From Sulfitobacter sp. F26169L (lineage in GTDB: Bacteria > Pseudomonadota > Alphaproteobacteria > Rhodobacterales > Rhodobacteraceae), in NCBI RefSeq assembly GCF_026410285.1, contig NZ_JAPMLP010000002.1:7501-71500 (forward strand): a stretch of DNA of 64,000 bases, written 5' to 3'. The notes under the pieces are model-generated. The model did no database searches. It had not been told where the DNA came from and saw only the letters and a program-made list of their open reading frames with translations. Positions 1-8,723 of this stretch are shown here, piece after piece. Position 1 is the stretch's first letter, and the number at the start of each line of letters is the position of its first letter. A program made the position numbers and the translations under genes.

Positions 1-520
1 GCCATTCCAGCACTGGGTATTTCACGCCCGGCATCTCGTCAGGGCGCAGGGCAGTTTCAAATGCGACGTATTTCGCACCCGACTGTACACCAGCCATGCC
101 CAGCAGATCGGCCAGTTCAAAACCGTTCCACGGGATCACCATTGACCACGCCTCGACACAGCGGAAACGGTAGATTCGTTCTTCGATGGTCATGGCCTTT
201 ATAATGTCTTCAAAGGCGTAATCGCCGGGATTGTCGACCAGACCGTCGATCTTAACGCTCCACGGCTGTGTGGTCAGCTGGCCTGCGTAGCGGGCGGGGT
301 CATCCTTTCCCGTGCCGAACTCATAGTAGTTGTTATATAGTGTGATGTCTTCGTAAGCGTTGGGTTGCAGATCTTGTGCTGCCGCACGTGTACCTGTTGC
401 GCCAATCGCGGCCAGCCCCAATCCCGCCGCAGCGCTGCCCATCAGTTGCCTGCGGTTCAGAAATGCAGTCTCCTCGGTGACATCGGATTCTTTAAGCGTG
501 TTTTTCCAGCGCATCGCCAT
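1..520 (-). CDS. msrP: Protein-methionine-sulfoxide reductase catalytic subunit MsrP (partial, C-terminus off window)
   Basis: Translation of the minus strand from ATG at 520 gives a molybdopterin oxidoreductase of the YedY/MsrP type, which repairs oxidised methionines in periplasmic proteins with electrons from the haem membrane protein MsrQ. The N-terminus carries a twin-arginine export signal (NRRQLMG, then an Ala/Gly-rich segment ending near AAAQ). The stretch RCVEAWSMVIPW holds the cysteine that ligates molybdenum in YedY. The start is fixed by a strong Shine-Dalgarno site (AAGGAGA) just upstream. The gene runs off the left edge, so only about 173 codons are visible. msrQ is not seen and would be expected further left. 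Confidence 0.93.
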   Translation of the reverse strand, partial: MAMRWKNTLKESDVTEETAFLNRRQLMGSAAAGLGLAAIGATGTRAAAQDLQPNAYEDITLYNNYYEFGTGKDDPARYAGQLTTQPWSVKIDGLVDNPGDYAFEDIIKAMTIEERIYRFRCVEAWSMVIPWNGFELADLLGMAGVQSGAKYVAFETALRPDEMPGVKYPVLEW

Positions 521-873
521 TGGTTGTCTCCTTACTGTTGAACTACACCTAAGGCGACTGATGCGCGGGACCAATTGGTTTTGCGCCACATTTCATCCGG
601 CACACTCTATTGTCAGCAATTGCAGCGCCTCTAAATCGCAATTGCGACGCGTCCAGCTCTGCGGCCGATGTGGCGTATCTTTTTCGCCCGATTTAGCGGG
701 ACTGTGCGTGGCAGTCGGAACTCCGGCAGAATCTTGCCCGAAAAAGGCAGGTTTGTCGGCCGATCGCACCTGTCAGCGGAATAACTGCTGTTCAGACTAA
801 ACTGTCCAGCCCCGCCCTGCGTATCTCTTTCGATGCAACAACAAGCATCGCACATTCTTTCAAGGAGAATACC
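521..873. other. Intergenic region between divergent msrP and FAS1 gene
   Basis: This 353-base stretch separates two divergently transcribed genes and must hold both promoters. I see ribosome binding sites at each end (AAGGAGA for msrP, CAAGGAGAA for the FAS1 gene). I see no convincing small gene: the open frames that cross it on either strand have no family resemblance and overlap the FAS1 gene antisense. No riboswitch or operator could be assigned. Confidence 0.5.
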
Positions 874-1356
874 ATGTTTCGTACAACTGTTCTGTCCCTC
901 ACAGCCGCTGCTGCACTGGCGACTGCCGCATTCGCCGCAGGGCATGCAAAAGACATCGTAGATACAGCCAACGCCGCGGGTGACTTTGGCACGCTGCTCG
1001 CCGCAGCCGAAGCTGCCGGTCTGGTTGAAACCCTGAAAAGCGAAGGGCCGTTCACCGTATTCGCGCCGACGGACGCTGCTTTTGCAGCATTGCCCGAAGG
1101 GACTGTCGAAGACCTGTTGAAACCCGAAAACAAGGAAATGCTGACAAGCATCCTGACCTATCACGTTATCGCCGGGAAGGTGATGTCAACAGACCTGACG
1201 GACGATATGGAAGCGGCCACTGTAAACGGTGACACAGTGATGATCGATCTCGACAATGGTGTGATGGTGGATGATGCGACTGTCACCACCGCAGATATCG
1301 AGGCGACAAACGGCGTGATCCATGTGATCGACAAAGTGATTATGCCGGATTCGTAA
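874..1356 (+). CDS. FAS1 (fasciclin) domain protein, secreted
   Basis: A 160-residue protein with an N-terminal Sec signal peptide ([20 protein letters not shown], cleavage near AFA-AG) followed by one complete FAS1 domain. The domain shows the family landmarks [13 protein letters not shown] near residue 67 and TYHVIAGKV near residue 105. It resembles the single-domain periplasmic or secreted fasciclin proteins common in alphaproteobacteria, some of which are annotated as Nex18. The fold is associated with adhesion, but the function of these small bacterial forms is not established. The start is supported by CAAGGAGAA about 8 bases upstream. The gene is monocistronic and ends at a bidirectional terminator shared with clpB. 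Confidence 0.9.
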   Translation: MFRTTVLSLTAAAALATAAFAAGHAKDIVDTANAAGDFGTLLAAAEAAGLVETLKSEGPFTVFAPTDAAFAALPEGTVEDLLKPENKEMLTSILTYHVIAGKVMSTDLTDDMEAATVNGDTVMIDLDNGVMVDDATVTTADIEATNGVIHVIDKVIMPDS

Positions 1357-1424
1357 AACGTCTCGCAATTGCGGGATCGTTTCTGTTTGCCCTGCGCGAT
1401 GCATATGAAAGACAATTCATAATG

Positions 1425-1453
1425 AAAAGGCCCACATCACTGTGGGCCTTTTT
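1425..1453. terminator. Bidirectional intrinsic terminator between FAS1 gene and clpB
   Basis: A perfect 12-base inverted repeat (AAAAGGCCCACA / TGTGGGCCTTTT) with a 4-base loop. It is flanked by A residues on the left and T residues on the right, so it can work on both strands. It lies between the convergent FAS1 and clpB genes. Confidence 0.9.
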
Positions 1454-1468
1454 GGTTTCTATATCCGG

Positions 1469-4084
1469 TTAGTGAACCGTTGCCTCGTCAGGCTTTGGCC
1501 GGTTGCTGGAGGATATTCTATCCCCGATGATCAACCCGTCCGGACCGACAGTCACCGGAACGACATCGCCGTCATTTACATCACCTGCCAACAGCATCTC
1601 TGCCAACGGGTTCTGCAGCGCCGACTGGATCACACGCTTTAGCGGCCTTGCGCCGAACACAGGGTCATAGCCTTCGTCCGCCAGCCATTTGCGCGCGTCA
1701 TCGTCTAGCGCCAGCTCGATCTTGCGCGCGGCAAGACGTTTGAGCAGACGTGCCATCTGGATTGTGACAATCCCGTCCATGTTTTCACGGTTGAGGCGGT
1801 CGAAGATGATCGTCTCGTCCAGACGGTTCAGGAATTCGGGGCGGAAGTGTGCGCGCACAGCCTCCATCACGTCCTTCTTTGCCTGCACCATGTCGCTGCC
1901 TTCGGGCGCCAAGCTGAGCGCTTGGGCACCAAGGTTGGACGTAAGGATAATAAGCGTCTGCTTGAAATCCACGGTCCGGCCCTGTCCGTCTGTCAGCACA
2001 CCATCGTCGAGCACCTGCAACAGCACGTTGAACACATCGGGGTGGGCTTTTTCGACCTCGTCGAACAATACCACCTGATACGGACGGCGGCGAACGGCTT
2101 CAGTCAAAACACCCCCCTCATCATATCCGACATACCCCGGAGGCGCACCAATCAGGCGGGCAACGGCGTGTTTCTCCATGTACTCCGACATGTCGATCCG
2201 CACCATGGCGTTGTCGTCGTCAAACATGAACTCGGCCACAGCTTTGGTCAGCTCTGTTTTACCCACACCTGTTGGCCCGAGGAACAGGAAGCTGCCCAAG
2301 GGACGGTCTTCGTCGTTCAGACCTGCGCGCGAACGGCGTACAGCGTTGGCGACCGCCTTTACGGCCTGATCCTGACCAATCACACGGGCGTGCAACTGCT
2401 CTTCCATACGCAACAACTTGTCACGCTCGCCCTCCAGCATTTTGCCGGCAGGGATGCCTGTCCAGCGCTCCACGACAGATGCAATCTGGTCGGGGCGCAC
2501 TGCTTCCTCGACCATCACACCGTCTTCACGGCTTTCGGCCTCAAGCAGATCCCGCTCAAGCTGCGGAATAACGCCGTAGGACAGCTCACCCGCCTTCGCC
2601 AGATTACCGTCCCGCTTTGCGATATCGAGATCGGCACGCGCACGGTCCAGCTTTTCCTTGATCTCGCGTGCACCTTCCAGCTTGTCACGCTCTGCCTGCC
2701 AAGCGGCTGTCATTTCGGCACTGCGCTCTTGCAGTTCTGCCAGATCCTTTTGCAGCGTTTCAAGTCGATCCTTAGAGGCCTGATCGTCCTCTAGCTTCAA
2801 CGCTTCTTCCTCGATCTGCAACTGCAACACCTGACGGTCCAGAGCGTCCAGTTCTTCGGGCTTGCTGTCTACCTCCATCCGCAAACGGCTGCTGGCTTCG
2901 TCCATCAGGTCGATTGCCTTGTCGGGCAGAAAGCGGTCAGTGATATAACGGTGGCTTAGCGTAGCCGCCGCAACCAATGCACTGTCGCTAATACGAACAC
3001 CGTGATGCAACTCGTACTTCTCTTTAATACCGCGCAGAATGCTTATGGTGTCTTCTACCGTCGGCTCCAGAACCATCACCGGCTGGAACCGGCGCGCAAG
3101 TGCGGCGTCTTTTTCCACGTACTTGCGATACTCGTCCAGCGTGGTCGCACCGATACAATGCAATTCGCCGCGCGCAAGGGCAGGTTTAATCAGGTTGGCC
3201 GCATCCATAGCGCCATCTGCCTTACCGGCACCGACCAGCGTATGCATCTCGTCAATGAACAGGATCACTTCGCCAGCGGCTTCGGTCACCTCTGTCAACA
3301 CAGCCTTCAGGCGTTCTTCGAACTCACCGCGATATTTGGCGCCGGCGATTAACGCGCCCATGTCCAGCGCAAGCAATCGCTTGTTGCGCAGGCTTTCAGG
3401 CACGTCACCGTTAATGATACGCAAGGCAAGACCTTCCGCAATCGCCGTCTTACCGACACCGGGTTCACCTATCAGAACGGGGTTGTTCTTGGTCCGGCGG
3501 CTCAGCACCTGCATTGCACGGCGGATTTCCTCGTCACGACCGATGATCGGGTCAATCTTTCCCTCTTCGGCACGCGCAGTCAGATCCTGAGCGTATTTCT
3601 TCAACGCATCATAGCCGTCTTCGGCGCTGGCACTGTCAGCGGTGCGCCCCTTGCGAAGATCGTTGATTGCACTGTTCAGGGCCTGCGCAGAGACGTTTCC
3701 AGCCTCAAGCGCAGTCTTGGCACCGGATTTCACCATGCAAAGCGCCATCAGCATACGCTCGACGGGCACAAAGCTGTCGCCAGCTTTCTTCGCCAACGCT
3801 TCGGCTTCAGCTAGTACGCGCGTGGTCGCACCATCCAGATATGTTTGCGCAGCATCGCCCATGACCTTGGGCATTTTGCCCAGCGCCAGATCAACCGCTT
3901 CCTTTACTGACGACGCATTGCCGCCAGATGCATTAATGAGATTGCTCGCAAGCCCCTCTTCATCATCCATAAGCGCTTTCAGCAGATGCTCGGGTGCCAG
4001 CCGCTGATGGCTGTCGCGTGTTGCAATTGTTTGGGCCGCTTGCACAAAACCGCGCGACCGCTCCGTGAACTTGCTCAGGTCCAT
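1469..4084 (-). CDS. clpB: ATP-dependent chaperone ClpB
   Basis: An 871-residue Hsp100 disaggregase that works with DnaK to resolubilise aggregated proteins in the cytoplasm. The order is an N-terminal Clp-N domain (residues 1-145), a first AAA+ module with Walker A GEPGVGKT at 206-213, a long coiled-coil middle domain (about 400-530, rich in Glu, Lys and Leu heptads) and a second AAA+ module with Walker A GPTGVGKT near 605. The C-terminus has the ClpB-type domain ([12 protein letters not shown]). Length and domain order match full-length ClpB. The start follows a GGAGATACCC ribosome site. Regulation by the heat-shock sigma factor is suggested by an upstream promoter-like sequence. Confidence 0.97.
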   Translation of the reverse strand: MDLSKFTERSRGFVQAAQTIATRDSHQRLAPEHLLKALMDDEEGLASNLINASGGNASSVKEAVDLALGKMPKVMGDAAQTYLDGATTRVLAEAEALAKKAGDSFVPVERMLMALCMVKSGAKTALEAGNVSAQALNSAINDLRKGRTADSASAEDGYDALKKYAQDLTARAEEGKIDPIIGRDEEIRRAMQVLSRRTKNNPVLIGEPGVGKTAIAEGLALRIINGDVPESLRNKRLLALDMGALIAGAKYRGEFEERLKAVLTEVTEAAGEVILFIDEMHTLVGAGKADGAMDAANLIKPALARGELHCIGATTLDEYRKYVEKDAALARRFQPVMVLEPTVEDTISILRGIKEKYELHHGVRISDSALVAAATLSHRYITDRFLPDKAIDLMDEASSRLRMEVDSKPEELDALDRQVLQLQIEEEALKLEDDQASKDRLETLQKDLAELQERSAEMTAAWQAERDKLEGAREIKEKLDRARADLDIAKRDGNLAKAGELSYGVIPQLERDLLEAESREDGVMVEEAVRPDQIASVVERWTGIPAGKMLEGERDKLLRMEEQLHARVIGQDQAVKAVANAVRRSRAGLNDEDRPLGSFLFLGPTGVGKTELTKAVAEFMFDDDNAMVRIDMSEYMEKHAVARLIGAPPGYVGYDEGGVLTEAVRRRPYQVVLFDEVEKAHPDVFNVLLQVLDDGVLTDGQGRTVDFKQTLIILTSNLGAQALSLAPEGSDMVQAKKDVMEAVRAHFRPEFLNRLDETIIFDRLNRENMDGIVTIQMARLLKRLAARKIELALDDDARKWLADEGYDPVFGARPLKRVIQSALQNPLAEMLLAGDVNDGDVVPVTVGPDGLIIGDRISSSNRPKPDEATVH

Positions 4085-4448
4085 GGGTATCTCCTATATA
4101 AAAAAGCGTCCACTTTCCGGCACCCGCTTAGCGGCATACCGATGTGTGAACCTCACGGTTATTATCTGGGAATTTTCCGCCCCTTATCAAGCCCATGAAC
4201 AAACCAATTTTTTTTATGCGACCCGGTCAACACTTGCGGGCGAAAGGCATGCAGGCATGTGATAGGCGAATTTCCACCTATCTTAAGCTATTGTTCTCAA
4301 GTTGAATTAAAACACTTTAAGGTTTTAGCAGGCGGAGGGGGAAACTTTTATCGATGTTAATAGTTATTTTATTATCAGAAGTGCCCAAATACTTATCAGA
4401 GGCAAACAAAGCTCCACCATAAATTCAGGAGCATACGAGGTTTTGAGA
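4085..4448. other. AT-rich intergenic region between divergent clpB and a small gene
   Basis: These 364 bases hold the clpB promoter and, on the other side, whatever drives the small gene at 4449. The right half (about 4280-4420) is clearly richer in A and T than the surroundings. A short inverted repeat, GATAGG at 4261-4266 with CCTATC at 4277-4282, could be an operator half-site pair, but this is only a suggestion. No coding frame with recognisable similarity was seen. Confidence 0.45.
4164..4191 (-). promoter_or_regulatory. Candidate RpoH (sigma-32) promoter of clpB
   Basis: Read on the minus strand, the sequence is CTTGATA, a 14-base spacer, then CCCAGAT. This is close to the sigma-32 consensus CTTGAAA-N11-16-CCCATNT. 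It lies about 80 bases upstream of the clpB start codon, in the right orientation for a heat-shock gene. No CIRCE inverted repeat was seen. Confidence 0.65.
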
Positions 4449-4763
4449 ATGACACAGACAACAATTCAGATGAGCGATGTTATCTATAACGCCAGTACTC
4501 AATGTTTTGAAGCGTTGGTAACTGTTAATAAGGGCCAGAGCGCCGTTAAATACCCTTGTGCCATCGAAGCACCAATAACCATGAGCTTTGAAGATGCCGC
4601 AAAAGGCCTTTCCAAACAGGCACTGCGCCGCAACAAATCGAAAAACAGCCTTTATTCGCAAATTCGCAACCGTGCGCCGCACTTACGTGCAGTGCGCCCA
4701 CGATTTGATCCGCGTGTGTGGTTAGCGCAACTTGGCTTTTCTTCATCCGATCAGGCTGCCTGA
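4449..4763 (+). CDS. Small protein of unknown function
   Basis: A 104-residue, probably cytoplasmic protein that I do not recognise. It has no signal peptide and no membrane segment. The first half is mixed alpha/beta in character; the second half is strongly basic (for example KQALRRNKSKNS and RAVRPRF), which would suit nucleic-acid binding, but no known DNA-binding motif is evident. ATG at 4449 is preferred to the TTG two codons earlier because CGAGG sits about 8 bases before it. The gene stands alone between the clpB promoter region and pyrF and is followed by a strong terminator. Reality as a gene is supported by the start signal, the terminator and the lack of a competing frame. Confidence 0.7.
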   Translation: MTQTTIQMSDVIYNASTQCFEALVTVNKGQSAVKYPCAIEAPITMSFEDAAKGLSKQALRRNKSKNSLYSQIRNRAPHLRAVRPRFDPRVWLAQLGFSSSDQAA

Positions 4764-4878
4764 TCGGAATTGAATTCGTATTTGCATAGCGACTGGTCAT
4801 GTTGAAGCACTGTCCCTGCACATATGGCCGCTATGCAATACCAGAGACGCTTGCCTGCCTGCACTGTCTCTGAGACTT

Positions 4879-4914
4879 GGGCCCGATCCGCAATGCGTGA
4901 TCGGGCCTTTTTTC
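4879..4914 (+). terminator. Intrinsic terminator after the small gene
   Basis: GGCCCGATC at 4879-4888 pairs with GATCGGGCC at 4899-4907, followed by a run of six or more T. It lies between the small gene and pyrF, which therefore probably has its own promoter. Confidence 0.85.
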
Positions 4915-4985
4915 TGTACAGCCCCTGCTTCATGCCATATGCCGCAAGACGTTTGCCGAATTTTTTGCCCTGATGGAGCCTGCCC

Positions 4986-5693
4986 ATGTCTGATGACCGC
5001 CTGATTGTTGCCCTTGATGTTCCCAATGCTCTTGCCGGTCTTGAGATGGCCAAGCGGATCGGAGATGCCGCGAATTTTTACAAAATCGGTTTGGGCATGC
5101 TCACCGGGGGCGGTCTGGCACTCGCCAACGAGCTAAAGCAGGAGCACGGGAAGCGGATATTCCTTGATATGAAACTGTTTGATATCGGTGCTACAGTCGA
5201 GGCAGCAGTGCGCGGTCTGGCGCAGTTTGATATGGATTTTTTAACCGTGCATGGCGATCCCCATGTGGTGCGCGCCGCAAAAGAGGGCGCTGCCGGAAGC
5301 AATCTGAAGATTCTGGGTGTGACTATTCTCACGTCACTGGACCGCGATGATCTGAATGCCTGCCTGATCCGTGATGGCGAACTTCCCGAACTGGTTGTTA
5401 CGCGGGCGCTTCGCGCCTTCGAAGCGGGCGCGGATGGAGTCATCGCCTCCCCACAGGAAGCCGCGATGATCCGCGCGCAACCCGAAGCAGACGGAAAGCT
5501 GATCGTGACTCCCGGTGTGCGCCCTGCGGGTGCGGTACTGGGGGATCAGAAACGCGTTACAACACCGGCATTTGCAATTGAAAACGGTGCAGATCACGTC
5601 GTGGTTGGCCGCCCAATCCATCGCGCTGATGACCCCGCGCAGGCGGCGCGCGATATTGTGACAGAAATGTCGGGTGTGTCCAGAACAACCTAG
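4986..5693 (+). CDS. pyrF: Orotidine 5'-phosphate decarboxylase
   Basis: A 235-residue TIM-barrel enzyme that decarboxylates OMP to UMP in the last step of de novo pyrimidine synthesis. The catalytic signature DMKLFDIGATV (the Asp-x-Lys-x-x-Asp tetrad) is near residues 60-70. The N-terminal strand LIVALDVPN and the phosphate-binding end VTPGVRP plus GADHVVVGRPI are also present. Length is typical of the short bacterial form. The start ATG follows TGGAGCC. The gene is bounded upstream by a terminator and downstream by a structured region that may encode a small RNA. Confidence 0.96.
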   Translation: MSDDRLIVALDVPNALAGLEMAKRIGDAANFYKIGLGMLTGGGLALANELKQEHGKRIFLDMKLFDIGATVEAAVRGLAQFDMDFLTVHGDPHVVRAAKEGAAGSNLKILGVTILTSLDRDDLNACLIRDGELPELVVTRALRAFEAGADGVIASPQEAAMIRAQPEADGKLIVTPGVRPAGAVLGDQKRVTTPAFAIENGADHVVVGRPIHRADDPAQAARDIVTEMSGVSRTT

Positions 5694-5789
5694 CCGTGTG
5701 CCAAATCCATCACATTAACAGCTTTTGACCTATCGGTCAGGAATCACCGACTATGTCAAAAAGCTAATTCATGCTAACGTAAATACGGT

Positions 5790-5866
5790 GATACTCCCCG
5801 ACGAACTGGTTCTTCCTTATGTTCGTCACCTTCCCCCCCGCTAGACGCAGCGGGGGGTCTTTTCGT
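5790..5866 (+). ncRNA. Candidate small RNA with pyrimidine-rich loops, downstream of pyrF
   Basis: After pyrF there are two hairpins in tandem. The first has the stem GACGAAC (5800-5806) paired with GTTCGTC (5821-5827) and a 14-base loop containing CTTCCTT. The second is a GC-rich intrinsic terminator (5833-5864). Unpaired CTCCCC and CCTTCCCCC segments flank the first hairpin. Exposed C/U-rich loops that can pair with Shine-Dalgarno sequences, followed by a terminator, are a recurring architecture of alphaproteobacterial trans-acting sRNAs. It could equally be just the 3' UTR of pyrF or a processed fragment of it. No family was recognised and no clear separate promoter was found. Confidence 0.4.
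5833..5864 (+). terminator. Intrinsic terminator downstream of pyrF
   Basis: CCCCCCGCT at 5834-5842 pairs with AGCGGGGGG at 5849-5857, with a short loop and then TCTTTT. It separates pyrF from the convergent Nudix gene and would be the 3' end of the candidate small RNA. Confidence 0.8.
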
Positions 5867-5880
5867 GAAATATGTAAATT

Positions 5881-6324
5881 TCATATCGTTGCATCCCTTT
5901 CAGCAATCCAGACAGCCAGTCGAGCCTGAAAGGCAGGCACCGCTTTATTGTGATTCAAAAATGTCTGTTCACGCATTAATTTCCATTCTTGCCCCTCATT
6001 ACCGAATTCTATGTTTCCCATTTCCCTCTGCGGCATCTGCGCCACAAAAAACCACTTTGCGATATCACCTTCGTAAAATTTGCGGCCCCATTGAACAGAT
6101 TGCTCCGGCACCTCCAGCCCCAGTTCTTCGCGACACTCACGCAAGGCACAGGTAAGTGGTGTTTCATTTCCTTCGCGTCCACCCCCCGGAAGGTCCCAAT
6201 GGTCGGCAAATATCAGGCCTGGTGTTGCGTCGCGCAGAATGACTGCCAAACTGGTGCCGAGGTACAATGCCAGTTTTGCGCCGCCAAACGGCTCACCGTC
6301 GTAAGGAGTAATGTCGAATTGCAT
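5881..6324 (-). CDS. Nudix hydrolase
   Basis: A 147-residue single-domain Nudix enzyme, which hydrolyses a nucleoside diphosphate linked to another group using divalent metal. The Nudix box G-x5-E-x7-REUxEExGU is complete: Gly48, Glu54 and RECREELGL at 62-70. The substrate cannot be read from the sequence; the size fits MutT-like or ADP-ribose-type members. It diverges from dinB, with about 60 bases between the start codons, so a shared control region with the translesion polymerase is possible. The start follows GGAGAATCCC. Confidence 0.88.
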   Translation of the reverse strand: MQFDITPYDGEPFGGAKLALYLGTSLAVILRDATPGLIFADHWDLPGGGREGNETPLTCALRECREELGLEVPEQSVQWGRKFYEGDIAKWFFVAQMPQREMGNIEFGNEGQEWKLMREQTFLNHNKAVPAFQARLAVWIAERDATI

Positions 6325-6384
6325 GGGATTCTCCGCTCGTGGGGTTTATGATTGGACATCCAGCAACAGATCACAATCCCCGCC

Positions 6385-7638
6385 ATGCCCGCACTCTGCC
6401 GCGATTGCCTGACCCAATTTGACACAGAGCGCCGGTGCCCCGCCTGCGCCAGTCCGCGCGTGACAAGACATGACGAGCTATGGGATCTGAACATCGCCCA
6501 TATGGATTGCGATGCTTTCTATGCATCGGTCGAGAAACGTGACAATCCGGCCCTTGAAGGCAAGCCGGTAATCATCGGGGGTGGGCGGCGCGGTGTCGTT
6601 TCTACTGCCTGCTATGTTGCGCGCATTCGTGGCGTGCGGTCCGCGATGCCGATGTTTCAGGCGCTCAAGCTTTGCCCGGAAGCTGTCGTGATCCGCCCGC
6701 GCATGGAAGAATACGTCAAAGCTTCCCGCGCGATCCGTGAGATGATGGAAGAACTCACGCCTGCCATAGAACCGCTGTCGTTGGACGAGGCGTTTTTAGA
6801 CATGAGTGGCACCACAAGATTACATGGTGCGCCCCCGGCAGTTATGCTTGCACGATTGGTACGACGGATGAAAACCGATTTGGGACTGACCGGGTCAATT
6901 GGTCTGAGCCATAATAAGTTTCTGGCGAAAGTCGCATCCGACCTGGATAAGCCACACGGATTTTCCGTAATTGGCAAAGCCGAGACCATGGCGTTTCTGA
7001 GTGATAAGCCGGTGCGCATGATATGGGGCGTAGGTGCTGCGGCGCAGGCCTCATTGGAGAAAGTAGGCATACGCTCGTTTTCCGATTTACTACGGTGGGA
7101 GCAGGCAGACCTGATTGCAAGGTTCGGCGGCATGGGAGATCGCCTCTACCACTTGGCGCGCGGGAAGGATCAACGCCGTGTTTCTGCGCACTCTCCAATG
7201 AAATCCATCACCAATGAGACGACATTTAGCGAAGATACGTCTGACCCTGATCTTCTGGATGGTCATATCTGGCGTATGGCTGAAAAAGTCTCGGACCGCG
7301 CCAAGGCCAAAGGACTGGCAGGACGTGTGGTTACGCTAAAGCTCAAGCGCGCGAACCACACGCTATTGTCGCGTCGCATGGCGTTAAGCGACCCGACCCA
7401 ACTAGCAGACAGGATATACCGCACCGCACGCGGCCTTTTCGATCAGGTGGACGGGCAAGGACCCTATCGGCTGCTTGGCTGTGGTATAGCGGATCTGAGC
7501 GAAGCAACAGATGCGGATAGACTAAGCGATCTACTGGACCCCGGTGCTGCGCGGCGGTCCGGCGCAGAAAGAGCGACAGATGTTATCCGCGACCGGTTTG
7601 GTGCCAATGCCATTATTAAGGGGCGTACCCTTCGCTGA
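6385..7638 (+). CDS. dinB: DNA polymerase IV (Y family) with N-terminal zinc ribbon
   Basis: A Y-family translesion polymerase that bypasses damaged template bases. The palm motifs are intact: HMDCDAFYASVE carries the first catalytic Asp and LSLDEAFLDM the second Asp-Glu pair. The little-finger domain follows to the end. Before the polymerase there is a short four-cysteine motif (CRDC then CPAC) that looks like a zinc ribbon and is absent from E. coli DinB. I take ATG at 6385 (417 residues, MPALCRDC). A TTG at 6352 would add 11 residues, and its weak G-rich upstream signal leaves the choice open. No SOS box was identified. A repeat element follows directly. Confidence 0.92.
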   Translation: MPALCRDCLTQFDTERRCPACASPRVTRHDELWDLNIAHMDCDAFYASVEKRDNPALEGKPVIIGGGRRGVVSTACYVARIRGVRSAMPMFQALKLCPEAVVIRPRMEEYVKASRAIREMMEELTPAIEPLSLDEAFLDMSGTTRLHGAPPAVMLARLVRRMKTDLGLTGSIGLSHNKFLAKVASDLDKPHGFSVIGKAETMAFLSDKPVRMIWGVGAAAQASLEKVGIRSFSDLLRWEQADLIARFGGMGDRLYHLARGKDQRRVSAHSPMKSITNETTFSEDTSDPDLLDGHIWRMAEKVSDRAKAKGLAGRVVTLKLKRANHTLLSRRMALSDPTQLADRIYRTARGLFDQVDGQGPYRLLGCGIADLSEATDADRLSDLLDPGAARRSGAERATDVIRDRFGANAIIKGRTLR

Positions 7639-7644
7639 GAATCA

Positions 7645-7706
7645 GGGGGCCAGCCCCCATTGGCCTGCGGCCAATTACCCCCGGGACATTTCTGGCCAAA
7701 AGAAAT
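7645..7706 (+). repeat. Rhodobacteraceae-type intergenic hairpin element, copy 1
   Basis: Just after the dinB stop there are two back-to-back hairpins (GGGGG/CCCCC at 7645-7658 and ATTGGCC-TGC-GGCCAAT at 7659-7675) followed by a core at 7679-7706 that begins CCCCGGGA and ends GCCAAAAGAAAT. The same core, with 24 of 28 bases identical by my alignment, occurs on the minus strand at 17285-17312, also preceded by a GC hairpin and directly after a stop codon. I recall similar elements at 3' ends of genes across Rhodobacteraceae, but copy number in this genome is unknown. A role in termination or 3'-end protection is inferred. Confidence 0.6.
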
Positions 7707-7711
7707 CTGAT

Positions 7712-8572
7712 CTATTCAGCGGCGAGCGGTACTTGCCCTTCTCCTATCCGGGCAACTTTCTGAACCACGTCTCGTATGGCTGCCTGAACAGCCTCGAAGT
7801 CTCCGTTTGGGCGAATCAATTGCTCGTTCATGTAAAGGGAGCGATCTATTTCGACCTGTACAGCGTGCTGGCCTTTGGCCGGCCTACCGTATGCCTGAGT
7901 GATATAAGCCCCAGCGAAAGGTGTATTTCGTGTAACGACAAAGCCTGCGTCAGCGAAAGCTTCTTCAGTCCGGTCTACAACATCTCCGCTTGCTGCGGCA
8001 CCAAATCTATCACCAAGAACAACGTCCGGCCGCCGCATTCCGGATCGGGCCACTCCGTTCATCGCTTCGTGCGGCATCGAATGACAATCGATAAGAACGG
8101 TTTGACCGTGACGTGTATGGGCAGCGTCAAGCAGGGATTGCAGACGTTTGTGGTAGGGTTCCCAATACTGCACGATACGCTCTTGCGCTTCGTGTACTGT
8201 CATTTTGCCCCGGTAAATTGCACGCCCGTTGGCCACGACCCGCGGGATGACACCCAGGCCGGATGCTATTCGCGGATTATGTCCTGCGCGGCGCACCCCC
8301 TCTATCAGGGCCGGATCCAGTTCATCGCGCGCGCGATTAAGATCGACATAGGCGCGCGGCGCGCCCGCCTTGATAAAGGCCGCACCGAAATGCGGTGCAC
8401 ACTCAAAGAGCAGATCAACAAACGCATCTTCGGAGGACCGAATCGCATGCTCGTTCAGAACTGTCTTTCGCATGAACGACCAAGAATAGTCCCGCCCCGA
8501 GTGTGGGGAGGCAAAGACCACACAGGATGTGGGCGTGCCCGGCAGCGAAACATCAAAGGCAGCGGATGGCAT
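7712..8572 (-). CDS. N-formylglutamate amidohydrolase family protein
   Basis: A 286-residue zinc-type amidohydrolase of the FGase family, which releases formate from N-formyl-L-glutamate in one route of histidine breakdown, or acts on related N-acyl amino acids. Family features include SPHSGRDY near the N-terminus, AYVDLNRARDELD, the DCHSMP motif near residue 165 and the C-terminal QVEIDRSLYM. ATG at 8572 is preferred to the start nine codons upstream because AAGGAGACC sits exactly before it. No other histidine-degradation genes lie nearby, so the physiological substrate is uncertain. It is transcribed towards dinB and is convergent with it across the repeat element. Confidence 0.88.
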   Translation of the reverse strand: MPSAAFDVSLPGTPTSCVVFASPHSGRDYSWSFMRKTVLNEHAIRSSEDAFVDLLFECAPHFGAAFIKAGAPRAYVDLNRARDELDPALIEGVRRAGHNPRIASGLGVIPRVVANGRAIYRGKMTVHEAQERIVQYWEPYHKRLQSLLDAAHTRHGQTVLIDCHSMPHEAMNGVARSGMRRPDVVLGDRFGAAASGDVVDRTEEAFADAGFVVTRNTPFAGAYITQAYGRPAKGQHAVQVEIDRSLYMNEQLIRPNGDFEAVQAAIRDVVQKVARIGEGQVPLAAE

Positions 8573-8723
8573 AATGGTCTCCTTCGTCACAAAAGACATA
8601 GCCTAGTTTATTACAAAGCCAAAAGCCCTTGATCACACTGACGACTCCTTTTATAGCAGCCGGACAGCGCAGTGCTTTTGCGCCCAATTTTGGTTGGGGG
8701 CGGTGCTCGGCGTTTATATAAGT

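Noticed and set aside
1847..2794. Plus-strand frame of 315 codons
   Set aside because: Antisense to clpB; composition is that of an overlapping shadow frame.
7544..8632. Plus-strand frame of 362 codons after dinB
   Set aside because: It covers the dinB end, the repeat element and the antisense of the N-formylglutamate amidohydrolase, with no recognisable protein features.
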